Source: Micromonospora inositola (lineage in GTDB: Bacteria > Actinomycetota > Actinomycetes > Mycobacteriales > Micromonosporaceae). From it: a DNA stretch of 64,000 bases. Below, piece by piece: positions 50,757 to 59,185 of this stretch (position 1 is the first letter of the stretch; each line of letters starts with the position of its first letter). Location of the stretch: positions 5,668,001-5,732,000 of the forward strand of contig NZ_LT607754.1 in the NCBI RefSeq assembly GCF_900090285.1, read 5' to 3'. A program made the translations under genes and the position numbers. The notes under the pieces are model-generated. The model was not told the DNA's origin. It did no database searches and saw only the letters and a program-made list of their open reading frames with translations.

Positions 50757-51709
50757 CCACCACCGCGCCGGAGGCCGGCCGCTCCCCCGCCCGGGAGCGG
50801 CCCGGCCCCCGGCGCCGGCCACTGACCCTGCGCCGCCGCGAGTCCCGCGCCGGGCTCGCGCTGGTCACCCCGACCCTGCTCGTGGTGTTCGCGGTGATCG
50901 GCATCCCGATCGTCTGGACCGTCGTGCTGGCCTTCCAACGGGTACGCCTGGCGACCCTGCGCCGGACCGGGCTCTTCGGCGAGTTCACCATGAGCAACTT
51001 CGACCGGGTGCTGCACACCCCCGGGTTCGCCGACACGCTCTGGACCACCCTGCTCTACAGCCTCGGCGGGACCTTCGGGTCGATCGTGATCGGCCTGGTC
51101 GCCGCGCTGGTCGTCCGCCGGCCGTTCCGGGGGCGCACGCTGGTCCGGGCGTCGATGCTGCTGCCGTACGTGGCGCCGGTGGTCGCGGTGGCCTTCGTCT
51201 GGCAGGTAATGCTCGACCCGCAGCTCGGCATCGTCAACGACTGGGGGCAGCGGTTCCTCGGCTGGGACGCGCCGATCCCGTTCCTGTCCCAGGACTCGAC
51301 CGCGCTGTGGACGGTGATCGCGTTCGAGGCGTGGCGGTACTTCCCGTTCGCCTTCCTGTTCCTGCTCGCCCGGCTCCAGGCCGTCCCCGGTGAGCTGGAG
51401 GAGGCGGCCCGGGTGGACGGTGCCACCCCCACCCAGCGCTTCCGGCACATCCTGCTGCCGCAGCTGCTGCCGGTGATCGCCCTGCTGGGCGTGCTGCGGT
51501 TCATCATGACGTTCAACAAGTTCGACGACGTCTACCTGCTCACCGGCGGTTCGGCCGGCACCGAGGTGGTCAGCGTCCGGGTCTACCAGTTCCTCACGGC
51601 GCGTACCGACGTCGGCGCGGCGGCGGCACAGGCGGTCGTGCTGGCCGTGGTACTGATCGCGTTCGTCGCGATCTACCTGCGCTTCTTCACCGCCCGCAGG
51701 GAGGCGTGA
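50753..51709 (+). CDS. ABC sugar permease, MalF/UgpA type
   Basis: The 318-residue protein starts at TTG 50753 inside the stop region of the binding-protein gene. Six membrane segments are evident, with the EAA loop EEAARVDGATPTQRFRHILLPQLLP (about 220-245) that contacts the ATPase. The N-terminal 40 residues are basic and Pro/Arg-rich. It forms the channel with the second permease. Confidence 0.93.
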   Translation: MTTTAPEAGRSPARERPGPRRRPLTLRRRESRAGLALVTPTLLVVFAVIGIPIVWTVVLAFQRVRLATLRRTGLFGEFTMSNFDRVLHTPGFADTLWTTLLYSLGGTFGSIVIGLVAALVVRRPFRGRTLVRASMLLPYVAPVVAVAFVWQVMLDPQLGIVNDWGQRFLGWDAPIPFLSQDSTALWTVIAFEAWRYFPFAFLFLLARLQAVPGELEEAARVDGATPTQRFRHILLPQLLPVIALLGVLRFIMTFNKFDDVYLLTGGSAGTEVVSVRVYQFLTARTDVGAAAAQAVVLAVVLIAFVAIYLRFFTARREA

Positions 51710-52575
51710 TGGACCGGGACCGGATCGAGACGGTCAGCCTGCGCTGGCTGCGCCGGCTGGTGATCGCCGCCTTCCTGCTCGTCACCGTGCTGCCCTTCTG
51801 GTACATGCTGGTGCTCTCGGTGCGCCCCATCGAGCGCCTGCTGCTCGACCCCGGCTCGCTCTGGGTGCCGGTCGGCGAGTTCACCGTCGCCACGTACGCC
51901 GAGGTGCTCAAGGCCGCCGAGGACGGCGGCCAGGGATTCCTCACCTTCATCCGCAACAGCGGCCTGGTCGCACTGGCCGCCACGCTGCTGACCCTGGTGG
52001 TCGCCATCCCCGGCGCGTACGCGGTGTCCCGGCTGCGGTTCTTCGGCCGGCGGCAGGTCAACGCCCTCTTCCTCGCCGTCTACCTCTTCCCGTCGATCGT
52101 CATCGCCATCCCGCTGTTCGTGGTCTTCACCCGGGTCGGGCTGCGCGGCTCGCTGTTCGGGCTGGTGCTTGTCTACATCTCGCAGACCCTGCCGGTCTCG
52201 GTCTACATGTTGAAGAACTACTTCGAGACGATCCCGATCAGCCTGGAGGAGTCGGCGGCCATCGACGGCGCCGGCCGGCTCGGCATCATCCGCCGGGTCA
52301 GCCTGCCCCTCGCGGCACCGTCGATCATGGCGGTCGCCCTCTACGACTTCATGATCGCCTGGAACGAGTTCCTCTTCGCCCTGCTCTTCCTGGTGGACAA
52401 GCCCAACCGGTGGACGGTCTCGCTCGGGCTGTCGCTGCTCTCCGACGGCGTCGAGGTGCCGAAGACCGTGCTGATGGCCGGATCGGTGATCCTGACCCTG
52501 CCCATCGTGATCCTCTTCTTCGCCAGCGAACGGCTGCTCACCGAGGGGCTGACCAGCGGCGCGGAGAAGGGCTGA
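51709..52575 (+). CDS. ABC sugar permease, MalG/UgpE type
   Basis: The 288-residue protein begins at ATG 51709, overlapping the stop of the previous gene; GTG 51706 is an alternative. Six membrane segments and the EAA motif LEESAAIDGAGRLGIIRRVSLPLAAP (about 180-205). The operon ends here without an ATP-binding subunit, which is common for CUT1 importers in actinomycetes that share an MsiK-type ATPase encoded elsewhere. Confidence 0.93.
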   Translation: MDRDRIETVSLRWLRRLVIAAFLLVTVLPFWYMLVLSVRPIERLLLDPGSLWVPVGEFTVATYAEVLKAAEDGGQGFLTFIRNSGLVALAATLLTLVVAIPGAYAVSRLRFFGRRQVNALFLAVYLFPSIVIAIPLFVVFTRVGLRGSLFGLVLVYISQTLPVSVYMLKNYFETIPISLEESAAIDGAGRLGIIRRVSLPLAAPSIMAVALYDFMIAWNEFLFALLFLVDKPNRWTVSLGLSLLSDGVEVPKTVLMAGSVILTLPIVILFFASERLLTEGLTSGAEKG

Positions 52576-52682
52576 CCGTCCCGACGGCCAGGCACCGCGG
52601 CCGTTCGGCGGCGCCTGGCCGTCCCGCCTTTCCGGCCCTGCCGGCCTCACCCACGGGCTAGAGTCGGCCCAGGTCACGGCGA

Positions 52683-53373
52683 TCGGCGGGTCGTCCGCTT
52701 CGACTTCCTCGGCTGGGGCCGCTCGGACAAGCCCGACGGCTACCCGTACACCGCGGACAACCAGGCCGGCGACGTCGCGGCGGTGATCGACCATCTCGGG
52801 CTCGAGCGGGTGGTGCTCGTGGCCCATGACGCGTCCGGGCCACCGGCGATCGACTGGGCGCTGATGCATCCGCACCGGGTCGCCGCGCTGGTGCTGCTCA
52901 ACACCTACTACCACCAGACGGCGGCGCTGCGCCGACCACCCGCCATCGCGCTGTACTCGACTCCGCTGGTGCGCGTCGCGGCGCGGAAGCTGGCGGGGCG
53001 TGGGTCGGACCTCGCGCTGCGCCTCTACGCCTGGCAGGTGGGCAGGTTCATCCGCGACGACCAACGCCGGGCCCCTCTGGTGAAGCGCCTGTGCGATGAC
53101 TTCGTCGCGGCCCAGCCGGCGTTCTGGCGGCTCAACGACGACCTGCTCGGCACCGTCTTGACGCGCCGGCGCCGGCTACCCGACCTGCGCCGGTTCGACC
53201 GACCGGTGCGGGTGATCTTCGGCGCGGAGGACCGCTCCCTCAACCCGCGGGTCGCGCGCCGCTTCGCGGAGCTCTTTCCGCGCGCCGACCTGCACCTGCT
53301 CCGGAATGCGGGGCACTTCGTGCAGGTCGACCAACCGGAGCGGACCGCGGAGCTCGTCCTCTCCGCCGGTTGA
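52683..53373 (+). pseudogene. 5'-truncated alpha/beta hydrolase (haloalkane dehalogenase/epoxide hydrolase type)
   Basis: Homology begins abruptly with VVRFDFLGWGRSDKPDGYPY, about 50 residues into such proteins; the strand carrying the HG oxyanion motif and any start codon are missing, and no ATG/GTG/TTG occurs in frame between there and GTG 52783. Downstream the frame is intact: VVLVAHDASGPPAIDWA with an Asp nucleophile at the HDxxG position, VRVIFGAEDRSLNP and LLRNAGHFVQVDQPE with the catalytic His. Translation from GTG 52783 would give 196 residues lacking part of the core. It directly follows the ABC operon. Confidence 0.6.
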
Positions 53374-53545
53374 CGCCGGAAACGAGTACCGCTCGGCGGT
53401 GCTCTTCCTGGTGGGGCTGAACTTGACCTTGAGCGGGGGTGACACCGCCGGGTCGGCACCGCGCAGCCCGCCTGGTCACGCACGGCAGAGGCGCCCGGAC
53501 ACCCCATCCGGCTCCCAGCGACGGTGATCCGGTTACGGTGACCCC

Positions 53546-54151
53546 ATGAGCAAGCCGACGCGGTGGGTGACCGAGACGAAGCCCGGGCACTCGCAGTGGT
53601 ACATCGACCGGTTCCGCCGCCTCGCCGCCGAGGGGGCGGACCTGGCCGGTGAGGCGCGGCTGCTGGACGCGCTGGTCCCGCCGGGGGCCCGCATCCTGGA
53701 CGCCGGCAGCGGCACCGGGCGGGTGGGCGCCGCGCTGGCCGCCCGGGGGCACCGGGTGGTCGGGGTCGACGCCGACCCGGCCCTGGTGGAGGCCGCCCGC
53801 GCGGACCACCCCAGGCCCCGCTGGCTGGTCGGCGACCTGGCCGCGCTGGACCTCGCCGCTCAGGACGAGGCGGAGCCCTTCGACGCGGCCGTGATCGCCG
53901 GCAACGTGATGGCGTTCGTCGCCCCCGGCACCGAGCGGGCGGTGCTGGCCCGGGTCGCGGCCCACGTCCGCCCGGACGGCGTCGTGGTGGTCGGCTTCGG
54001 CACCGACCGGGGCTACCCGCTGACCGACTTCGACGCCGACGCGGTCGCCGCCGGGCTGCGGCTGGAGCATCGCTTCGCCACCTGGGACCTGCGCCCGTGG
54101 CGGGATGAGGCCGACTTCGCGGTCAGCGTGTTGCGCCGCCCTGCCGACTGA
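53546..54151 (+). CDS. Class I SAM-dependent methyltransferase
   Basis: The 201-residue protein (MSKPTRWVTETKPGHSQWYI) has the SAM motifs ARILDAGSGTGRVGAALAARGH (about 49-70), VVGVDADPALVEAARAD and FDAAVIAGNVMAFVAPG. The C-terminal strand DFAVSVLRRPAD closes the fold. The substrate is unknown. The 53374-53545 gap upstream (172 bp) holds a possible promoter (ttgacc at 53423) and nothing else seen. Confidence 0.88.
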   Translation: MSKPTRWVTETKPGHSQWYIDRFRRLAAEGADLAGEARLLDALVPPGARILDAGSGTGRVGAALAARGHRVVGVDADPALVEAARADHPRPRWLVGDLAALDLAAQDEAEPFDAAVIAGNVMAFVAPGTERAVLARVAAHVRPDGVVVVGFGTDRGYPLTDFDADAVAAGLRLEHRFATWDLRPWRDEADFAVSVLRRPAD

Positions 54152-54226
54152 CCGCCCGGCCGGCACCCGGGGGCCGACCGGCGCCAGGCCCGGGCCGCCG
54201 GCGCCGAGCGGGCGAGGGCTCCGAGG

Positions 54227-55612
54227 TCAGGCCGGGGCGGCGACCGCGCGGGCGGCGGCGGGGTCGAGTGGGCTGCCCGCAGGGACCAGGCTGACCAGGC
54301 TCGCCGGCAGCCGGACCGGGCGGACGTCGGAGTAGCCGAGCATGCCGAGCACCGCGCCGTCGGCGAGGACGTACCGCCGGCCCAGGTCGGTGACCACGGA
54401 GACCGCGCCGCCGGACGCGCCGGGCGCCGCCGCCGACTCGACCACCGCGCCGCGTCCGGGCTCGACCATCACCTGGTCGGCGCGGACGCCGCCCGGGCCG
54501 GCCGGCGTCCGCGCTCCGGCGGCGAGGTCCGGCGGGGCGGCGCCCACCCGTACGTCGCGTACGCCGGTGTCGTCGCCGACCCGGGCGCAGACCGCTCCGC
54601 CGTCCACGGTGGCCAGCCGGGGCGGGGCGGGGGGCGGCGCGGTCGGCCCGGTGGGGACCCGGTCGGGCAGCTTGGGCAGGGCGGCGAACCGGCCCAGGGT
54701 GATCGGCTTCGGCTCACCCTGGCCGGTGCGGGCGAGCAGCAGGCCGGCCTGCAGTTCGGTGATGCCGGCCAGGCCGTCCCGCTCGGCCACCGCGTACTGC
54801 CGGCCGCCGCCGGAGTTGCGCACCAGGTAGACATCGCCGACGGTGGCGCCGGCGACCCGGGCGGAACGCTCGCCGAGCCCGCGCACCGTGGGCGGGGCCA
54901 GGTCAGCGCCGGCCGGCACGGCGTTGAGCAGCGCCGGCGCCACCGGCACGGCCCGTTCCCGGGTCGCGGCCAGTGCCGCCAGCACCCGGTCGGTGTCGCG
55001 GAGCAGGTGCCGCCGGTGGTGCCAGAGCAGGTGCAGGCTGCCGTCCGGGTGCCGCAGCAGCACCCCCTGCTCGCCGAGCGACCGGCCGCCGGTGGCGTGC
55101 CGGCCGATCAGCAGCGCGGAGCGCGGATCGGTCGGCCCGGCCTCGGCGGAGGTGACCGAGCAGATCGTCCACGGCGCGGTGGAGAGCCGGCCCGGCGCGG
55201 GCAACGAGTCGGGCGCGTCGGCGATGCCCAGCGGCAGCCCGCGCGGAACGCCCTGGATCGAGCGCCGGGAGACCAGCACGGTCTTCGGCCGGTCGGCGCC
55301 GATGATGAGCAGGGCGGAGGCGTAGTTGAGCACCGGATGCAGCTTCTGCTCCCGGTAGACGAACCGGGCGCCGGACTCCTTCTCCACGATCACCGCGCCG
55401 GAGTCCCGCCAGGAGCTGCCGCCGCCGGCGAACAGGCCGTAGAGGGCGAAGCCGCCGAGGCCGATCACCGCGACCAGCACGCTGGCCAGGCCCGCGCCGG
55501 CCAGCCGCCGGAACGGCGACTGGGCCGGATCGGTCTCCCGCATCACCAGCGCGGCCACGGCCCGCTGCACGGTGAACTGGTACGAGTGGAGCTGGTCCTG
55601 CCGCGACGGCAT
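54227..55612 (-). CDS. eccB: EccB, type VII secretion system membrane component (orphan)
   Basis: The start is ATG 55612 (MPSRQDQLHSYQFTVQRAVAALVM, 461 residues), the conserved EccB N-terminus with the RxQxxSYxFxxxR pattern. One membrane helix follows at about 45-70 (LASVLVAVIGLGGFALYGLF), then a large extracytoplasmic domain with VLNYASALLIIG, WTICSV and the paired cysteines (ICSV; AVCARV). EccB is a core subunit of ESX membrane complexes and would need EccC, EccD and EccE, none of which is in the window. Confidence 0.92.
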   Translation of the reverse strand: MPSRQDQLHSYQFTVQRAVAALVMRETDPAQSPFRRLAGAGLASVLVAVIGLGGFALYGLFAGGGSSWRDSGAVIVEKESGARFVYREQKLHPVLNYASALLIIGADRPKTVLVSRRSIQGVPRGLPLGIADAPDSLPAPGRLSTAPWTICSVTSAEAGPTDPRSALLIGRHATGGRSLGEQGVLLRHPDGSLHLLWHHRRHLLRDTDRVLAALAATRERAVPVAPALLNAVPAGADLAPPTVRGLGERSARVAGATVGDVYLVRNSGGGRQYAVAERDGLAGITELQAGLLLARTGQGEPKPITLGRFAALPKLPDRVPTGPTAPPPAPPRLATVDGGAVCARVGDDTGVRDVRVGAAPPDLAAGARTPAGPGGVRADQVMVEPGRGAVVESAAAPGASGGAVSVVTDLGRRYVLADGAVLGMLGYSDVRPVRLPASLVSLVPAGSPLDPAAARAVAAPA

Positions 55613-55714
55613 GGGGTCCCTTCCGCTGGGTCGGCCGGGGCACAGGATAAGCGCTCCGTCGATGCGTTGAGGACCCTGTGTCGCCGATGAGCGGTTTCTC
55701 CACACCCCGTCGGG

Positions 55715-55758
55715 CATACCCTCCGGGGTATGTGGCCGAGCGGCTACCCCCGGGGGTA
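55715..55758. promoter_or_regulatory. Two CstR/CsoR-type operators upstream of cstR
   Basis: catacc-ctccgg-ggtatg (55715-55732) and tacccccgggggta (55745-55758, perfect palindrome) match the TACCC-GGGTA operator pattern of CsoR/CstR repressors. Their centres are about 28 bp apart and they lie 25-68 bp before the repressor start. Confidence 0.8.
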
Positions 55759-55782
55759 TGTTGGAGCACAGGAGGTGGCGCG

Positions 55783-56052
55783 GTGAAGCTGCGACCGGAG
55801 ATGACCGGCGAGGCGTTGACCCGGCTCAAGCGAGCCCGGGGGCAACTCAACGCGGTGATCGAGATGATGGAGAGCGGGCAGGACTGCCGGGAGGCGCTGA
55901 CCCAGCTCGCGGCCGTGTCGAAGGCGATCGACCGGGCCGGCTTCAAGATCATCGCATCGGGGATGCGACACTGCAATGCCGCGCGGGAGCGTGGCGAGAC
56001 CCCGGAGATGACCGAGGAGGAGCTCGAGAAGCTCTTCCTGGCCCTGGCCTGA
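55783..56052 (+). CDS. cstR: CstR-like persulfide-sensing repressor (CsoR/DUF156 family)
   Basis: The 89-residue protein starts at GTG 55783 behind AGGAGG. It is an all-helical CsoR-family repressor: RLKRARGQLNAVIEMMESGQDC, LAAVSKAIDRAGFKIIASGMRHC. Cys35 and Cys64 are spaced 29 apart as in CstR, while the position of the copper-binding His of CsoR (residue 60) is Gly. This favours a sensor of per/polysulfides over a Cu(I) sensor. Target genes follow directly. It has its own terminator, so it is transcribed separately from the effector operon. Confidence 0.85.
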   Translation: MKLRPEMTGEALTRLKRARGQLNAVIEMMESGQDCREALTQLAAVSKAIDRAGFKIIASGMRHCNAARERGETPEMTEEELEKLFLALA

Positions 56053-56073
56053 TCGATCATTTAAACGACGTCA

Positions 56074-56103
56074 CGCCCGCGTCGCCTACCGGCGACGTGG
56101 GCG
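56074..56103 (+). terminator. Hairpin after cstR
   Basis: Arms cgcccgcgtcgcc and ggcgacgtgggcg match at 12 of 13 positions with a 4-nt loop. Confidence 0.6.
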
Positions 56104-56144
56104 GGTAAACGCACCTCGAACCAGGGCCGAAGTCTGCCACCCGG

Positions 56145-56160
56145 ATACCCCCCCGGGTAT
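56145..56160. promoter_or_regulatory. Third CstR-type operator, before the MBL-rhodanese gene
   Basis: atacccccccgggtat has perfect 6-bp half-sites and lies 24 bp before the start codon of the first effector gene. Confidence 0.8.
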
Positions 56161-56183
56161 ATGAACGTTGAAGGGAGATCGGA

Positions 56184-57584
56184 ATGTCAGTTGAGGTGTC
56201 GGTCATCGCCACGTCCTCCCTCGGCGACCGGAGCTACCTGGCTTCGGACGGCACGGTGGGCATCGTGGTCGATCCGCAACGCGACATCGACCGGGTCATG
56301 TACCTGGCGGGCGAGAAGGGCGTGCGGATCACCCATGTGGTGGAGACGCACATCCACAACGACTACGTCTCCGGCGGACTGGAACTGGCCCGGCTGACCG
56401 GCGCGCACTACCTGGTGGCCGCGGCCGACGAGGTTGGTTTCGACCGGATGCCGGTCTCGGACGGCGACCAGGTCCCGATCTCGGACACCCTGCGGATCCG
56501 AGCGGTCGCCACGCCCGGCCACACCTTCCACCACCTGTCGTACGTGCTCGACGAGGCGACCGACGGCGACTGGCGGCCGGGCGGCGTCTTCACCGGCGGC
56601 TCGCTGCTCTTCGGCACCACCGGGCGCACCGACCTGCTCGGCAAGGAACACGCCCACGAGCTCGCCCACCATCAGCACGCCTCAGCGAGGCGGCTGGCCG
56701 ACCTGCTGCCCGACGGAGCCCAGGTCTGGCCGACCCACGGCTTCGGCAGCTTCTGCTCGGCCAGTCAGGCCGACGCCCCGGAGTCGACCATCGGCCGGGA
56801 GAAGCAGGCGAACCCGGTGCTGCGGCTGGCCGCCGACCAGTTCGCCACCGAGACGCTGGCCGGGCTCGACGCCTACCCCGCGTACTACGCGCACATGGGG
56901 GTGGGCAACGTCGCCGGCCCGGCACCGGTGGACCTGACCCCGGTGACGCGCGCCGACGCCGCCCAGCTGCGCGACCGGATGGCGGCCGGGCAGTGGGTGG
57001 TCGACCTGCGCCACCGCACGGCGTACGCGGCCTCGCACCTGGCCGGCACGGTCAGCCTCGGGCTGGACGGCCCGATGTCGACCTGGCTCGGTTGGCTGAT
57101 CGACTGGGGCCTACCGATCACCCTGCTGGCGGAGACGCCGGAGCAGGTCGCCAGCGCCCAGCGCGAGCTGGTCCGGATCGGCATCGACCGGCCCGCCGCG
57201 CAGGCCACCGGCCAGCTCGAGCAGTGGGCCACCGACCCTGCCCAACTCCGCGAGCTGCGGATGGCCGACTTCCCGGCGCTGGCCGCGGCAGGCGCGGGCA
57301 ACCCGCCCGCCGGCCTGCCCGCCCCCGACGTGGTCCTGGACGTGCGGATGACCTACGAATGGCGGGCAGGCCACGTCGACGGGGCCGTGCACGTCCCGCT
57401 GCCCGACCTTCCGCGCCGGCTGGCAGACGTCCCACCGGGCATGGTCTGGGTGCACTGCGGCTCCGGCTACCGGGCCACCGCAGCGGCGTCCCTGCTCGCC
57501 AACGCCGGCCGCGAGGTCGTCGTCATCGACGACAAGTTCGGCAACGCGGAGGCGGCGGGCGTCGCCATGGCCGACAAGCCCTGA
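56184..57584 (+). CDS. Metallo-beta-lactamase/rhodanese persulfide-processing enzyme (CstB-like)
   Basis: The 466-residue protein starts at ATG 56184 behind AAGGGAGA. The N-terminal MBL domain (1-235) has the non-heme iron site HVVETHIHNDYVSGGLE (HxHxD) and PTHGFGSFC, as in persulfide dioxygenases. The middle (about 250-345) is a rhodanese fold without active Cys (VVDLRHRTAYAASHLAGTV), and the C-terminal rhodanese (about 365-460) has VWVHCGSGYRATAAA with the active Cys. This MBL / pseudo-rhodanese / rhodanese order is that of CstB, which oxidises low-molecular-weight persulfides to thiosulfate and sulfite. Confidence 0.88.
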   Translation: MSVEVSVIATSSLGDRSYLASDGTVGIVVDPQRDIDRVMYLAGEKGVRITHVVETHIHNDYVSGGLELARLTGAHYLVAAADEVGFDRMPVSDGDQVPISDTLRIRAVATPGHTFHHLSYVLDEATDGDWRPGGVFTGGSLLFGTTGRTDLLGKEHAHELAHHQHASARRLADLLPDGAQVWPTHGFGSFCSASQADAPESTIGREKQANPVLRLAADQFATETLAGLDAYPAYYAHMGVGNVAGPAPVDLTPVTRADAAQLRDRMAAGQWVVDLRHRTAYAASHLAGTVSLGLDGPMSTWLGWLIDWGLPITLLAETPEQVASAQRELVRIGIDRPAAQATGQLEQWATDPAQLRELRMADFPALAAAGAGNPPAGLPAPDVVLDVRMTYEWRAGHVDGAVHVPLPDLPRRLADVPPGMVWVHCGSGYRATAAASLLANAGREVVVIDDKFGNAEAAGVAMADKP

Positions 57585-57597
57585 CCCAACTGCGACA

Positions 57598-57625
57598 CCG
57601 GCCGGCGCGGCTCCGCGCCGGCCGG
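57598..57625 (+). terminator. Intercistronic hairpin in the sulfur operon
   Basis: A 13-bp perfect stem (ccggccggcgcgg and complement) with a 2-nt loop lies between the first and second effector genes. It could attenuate downstream expression or protect the first message. Confidence 0.5.
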
Positions 57626-57671
57626 CCGGCCCTGCCCGCCGACAACGGCGTTGAGCCACGAACGAGGAGAC

Positions 57672-58277
57672 ATGAGCACTTCCGAGACCGCCCGCCCCGC
57701 CACGCTCGACGCCGGCGCCCTGCGCGAGCTGATCGACTCGGGCCAGGGGCCCCGACTGCTCGACGTGCGCACCCCCGCCGAGTTCGAGACGTCCCACATC
57801 CCGGGCGCCTACAACGTCCCGCTGGACCTGCTCAAGGAGCATCGCGACGAGCTGCGCACCCACCTGGCCGAGGACGTGGTGCTGATCTGCCGCTCCGGCA
57901 CCCGCGCCACCCAGGCCGAACAGGCCCTCGCCGGGGTCGGGCTGCCGAACCTCAAGGTCCTCGACGGCGGCATGCTCGCCTGGCAGGCCGCCGACGCGCC
58001 AATCAAGCAGGGCGCACCCCGCTGGGACCTGGAACGGCAGGTCCGTCTCGTCGCCGGCTCGATCGTCCTGGTCAGCATCCTGGCGTCGGTCCTCGTGCCC
58101 GGCCTCAGGTGGGTCGCCGGGCTCATCGGCGCCGGCCTCACCTTCGCCGCGGTGACCAACACCTGCGCAATGGGCATGCTGCTCGGCAAGCTGCCCTACA
58201 ACCGGGGCGCCAGCTGCGACCTGGACACCATCGTCGGACAGCTGCGCGACGGCACGGCCACCGGGCGGCGGGCATGA
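57672..58277 (+). CDS. Membrane rhodanese with DUF2892 (YgaP-like)
   Basis: The 201-residue protein starts at ATG 57672 behind GAGGAG. The rhodanese domain (about 8-110) has LLDVRTPAEFETSHIPGAYNV and the active Cys in VLICRSGTRATQAE. The C-terminal DUF2892 part has two membrane segments (LVAGSIVLVSILASVLVPG; WVAGLIGAGLTFAAVTNTC), so the enzyme sits at the inner membrane as in YgaP. It carries sulfane sulfur. Its stop overlaps the next start. Confidence 0.9.
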   Translation: MSTSETARPATLDAGALRELIDSGQGPRLLDVRTPAEFETSHIPGAYNVPLDLLKEHRDELRTHLAEDVVLICRSGTRATQAEQALAGVGLPNLKVLDGGMLAWQAADAPIKQGAPRWDLERQVRLVAGSIVLVSILASVLVPGLRWVAGLIGAGLTFAAVTNTCAMGMLLGKLPYNRGASCDLDTIVGQLRDGTATGRRA

Positions 58278-59185
58278 CCGCGAGCATCCTGCTGACCGTC
58301 GGGCTGGCCGTGCTGATCGGGATCAGCCTCGGCCTGCTCGGCGGCGGCGGATCCATCCTCGCCGTGCCGCTGCTGGTCTACGTCGCCGACCTGCCGGCCA
58401 AGGAGGCGATCGCCACGTCGCTGCTCGTCGTCGGCGTCACCAGCGCGGTGGGTGTCCTGCCGCACGTCCGGGCCAACCGGGTGCGCTGGCGCACCGGCCT
58501 GATCTTCGGCTTCGCCGGCATGACCGGCGCCTACGCAGGCGGCCGGCTGGCCGCGTTGATCCCGGCCGGGTTGCTGCTCACCGGCTTCGCGGTGATGATG
58601 CTGGCCACCGCGGTCGCGATGATCCGCGGCCGGCGCGCCGCGGAGGGCAGGCCGGTGCCACATGAACTGCCCGTGCTCGGGGTCATCGTCGACGGCATCG
58701 TCGTCGGCCTGGTCACCGGACTCGTCGGCGCCGGCGGCGGCTTCCTGGTAGTGCCCGCCCTCGCCCTGCTCGGCGGCCTGCCGATGCCGGTCGCAGTCGG
58801 CACCTCCCTGGTCGTCATCGCGATGAAGTCCTTCGCCGGCCTGGCCGGCTACCTCTCCAGTGTGAGCATCCACTGGGGGCTGGCCGCCGCGGTGACCGTC
58901 GCCGCCATCATCGGCAGCTTCGCCGGCGGGCGACTCGCCGGACGGATCCCTGTCGACATCCTGCGCAAGTCGTTCGGCTGGTTCGTCGTGGTCATGGGCG
59001 TTTTCGTCCTCGCCCAGCAGCTTCCCGCCGAACTGGGACGAGGGTTGGCCGTGGCGGCGGCGCTCGCGTCGGCCGGTACGGTCTCGGTGGCGGTGGTGCG
59101 ACGCCGCCAGAAGGAGAGACACCGTGGACAGCAGCGACTGGGACACCCGGTACGCCAACGCGCCGGGTCTGGTGTGGAGCGCTGA
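58274..59185 (+). CDS. TauE/SafE family sulfite/sulfur-anion exporter
   Basis: The 303-residue protein begins at ATG 58274, overlapping the previous stop (ATGA). Two DUF81 repeats are visible: LGLLGGGGSILAVPLLVYV (about 15-33) and GLVGAGGGFLVVPALALLGG (about 150-170), each followed by ATSLLVV / GTSLVVI. About eight membrane segments. In CstR operons TauE removes sulfite made by the MBL-rhodanese. The basic C-terminal tail (about 25 residues) overlaps the next gene by 62 bp. Confidence 0.9.
   Translation: MTASILLTVGLAVLIGISLGLLGGGGSILAVPLLVYVADLPAKEAIATSLLVVGVTSAVGVLPHVRANRVRWRTGLIFGFAGMTGAYAGGRLAALIPAGLLLTGFAVMMLATAVAMIRGRRAAEGRPVPHELPVLGVIVDGIVVGLVTGLVGAGGGFLVVPALALLGGLPMPVAVGTSLVVIAMKSFAGLAGYLSSVSIHWGLAAAVTVAAIIGSFAGGRLAGRIPVDILRKSFGWFVVVMGVFVLAQQLPAELGRGLAVAAALASAGTVSVAVVRRRQKERHRGQQRLGHPVRQRAGSGVER

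Noticed and set aside
55783..56052. Copper-sensing CsoR
   Set aside because: The Cu(I)-binding His is replaced by Gly and the neighbours are sulfur genes, so CstR fits better.
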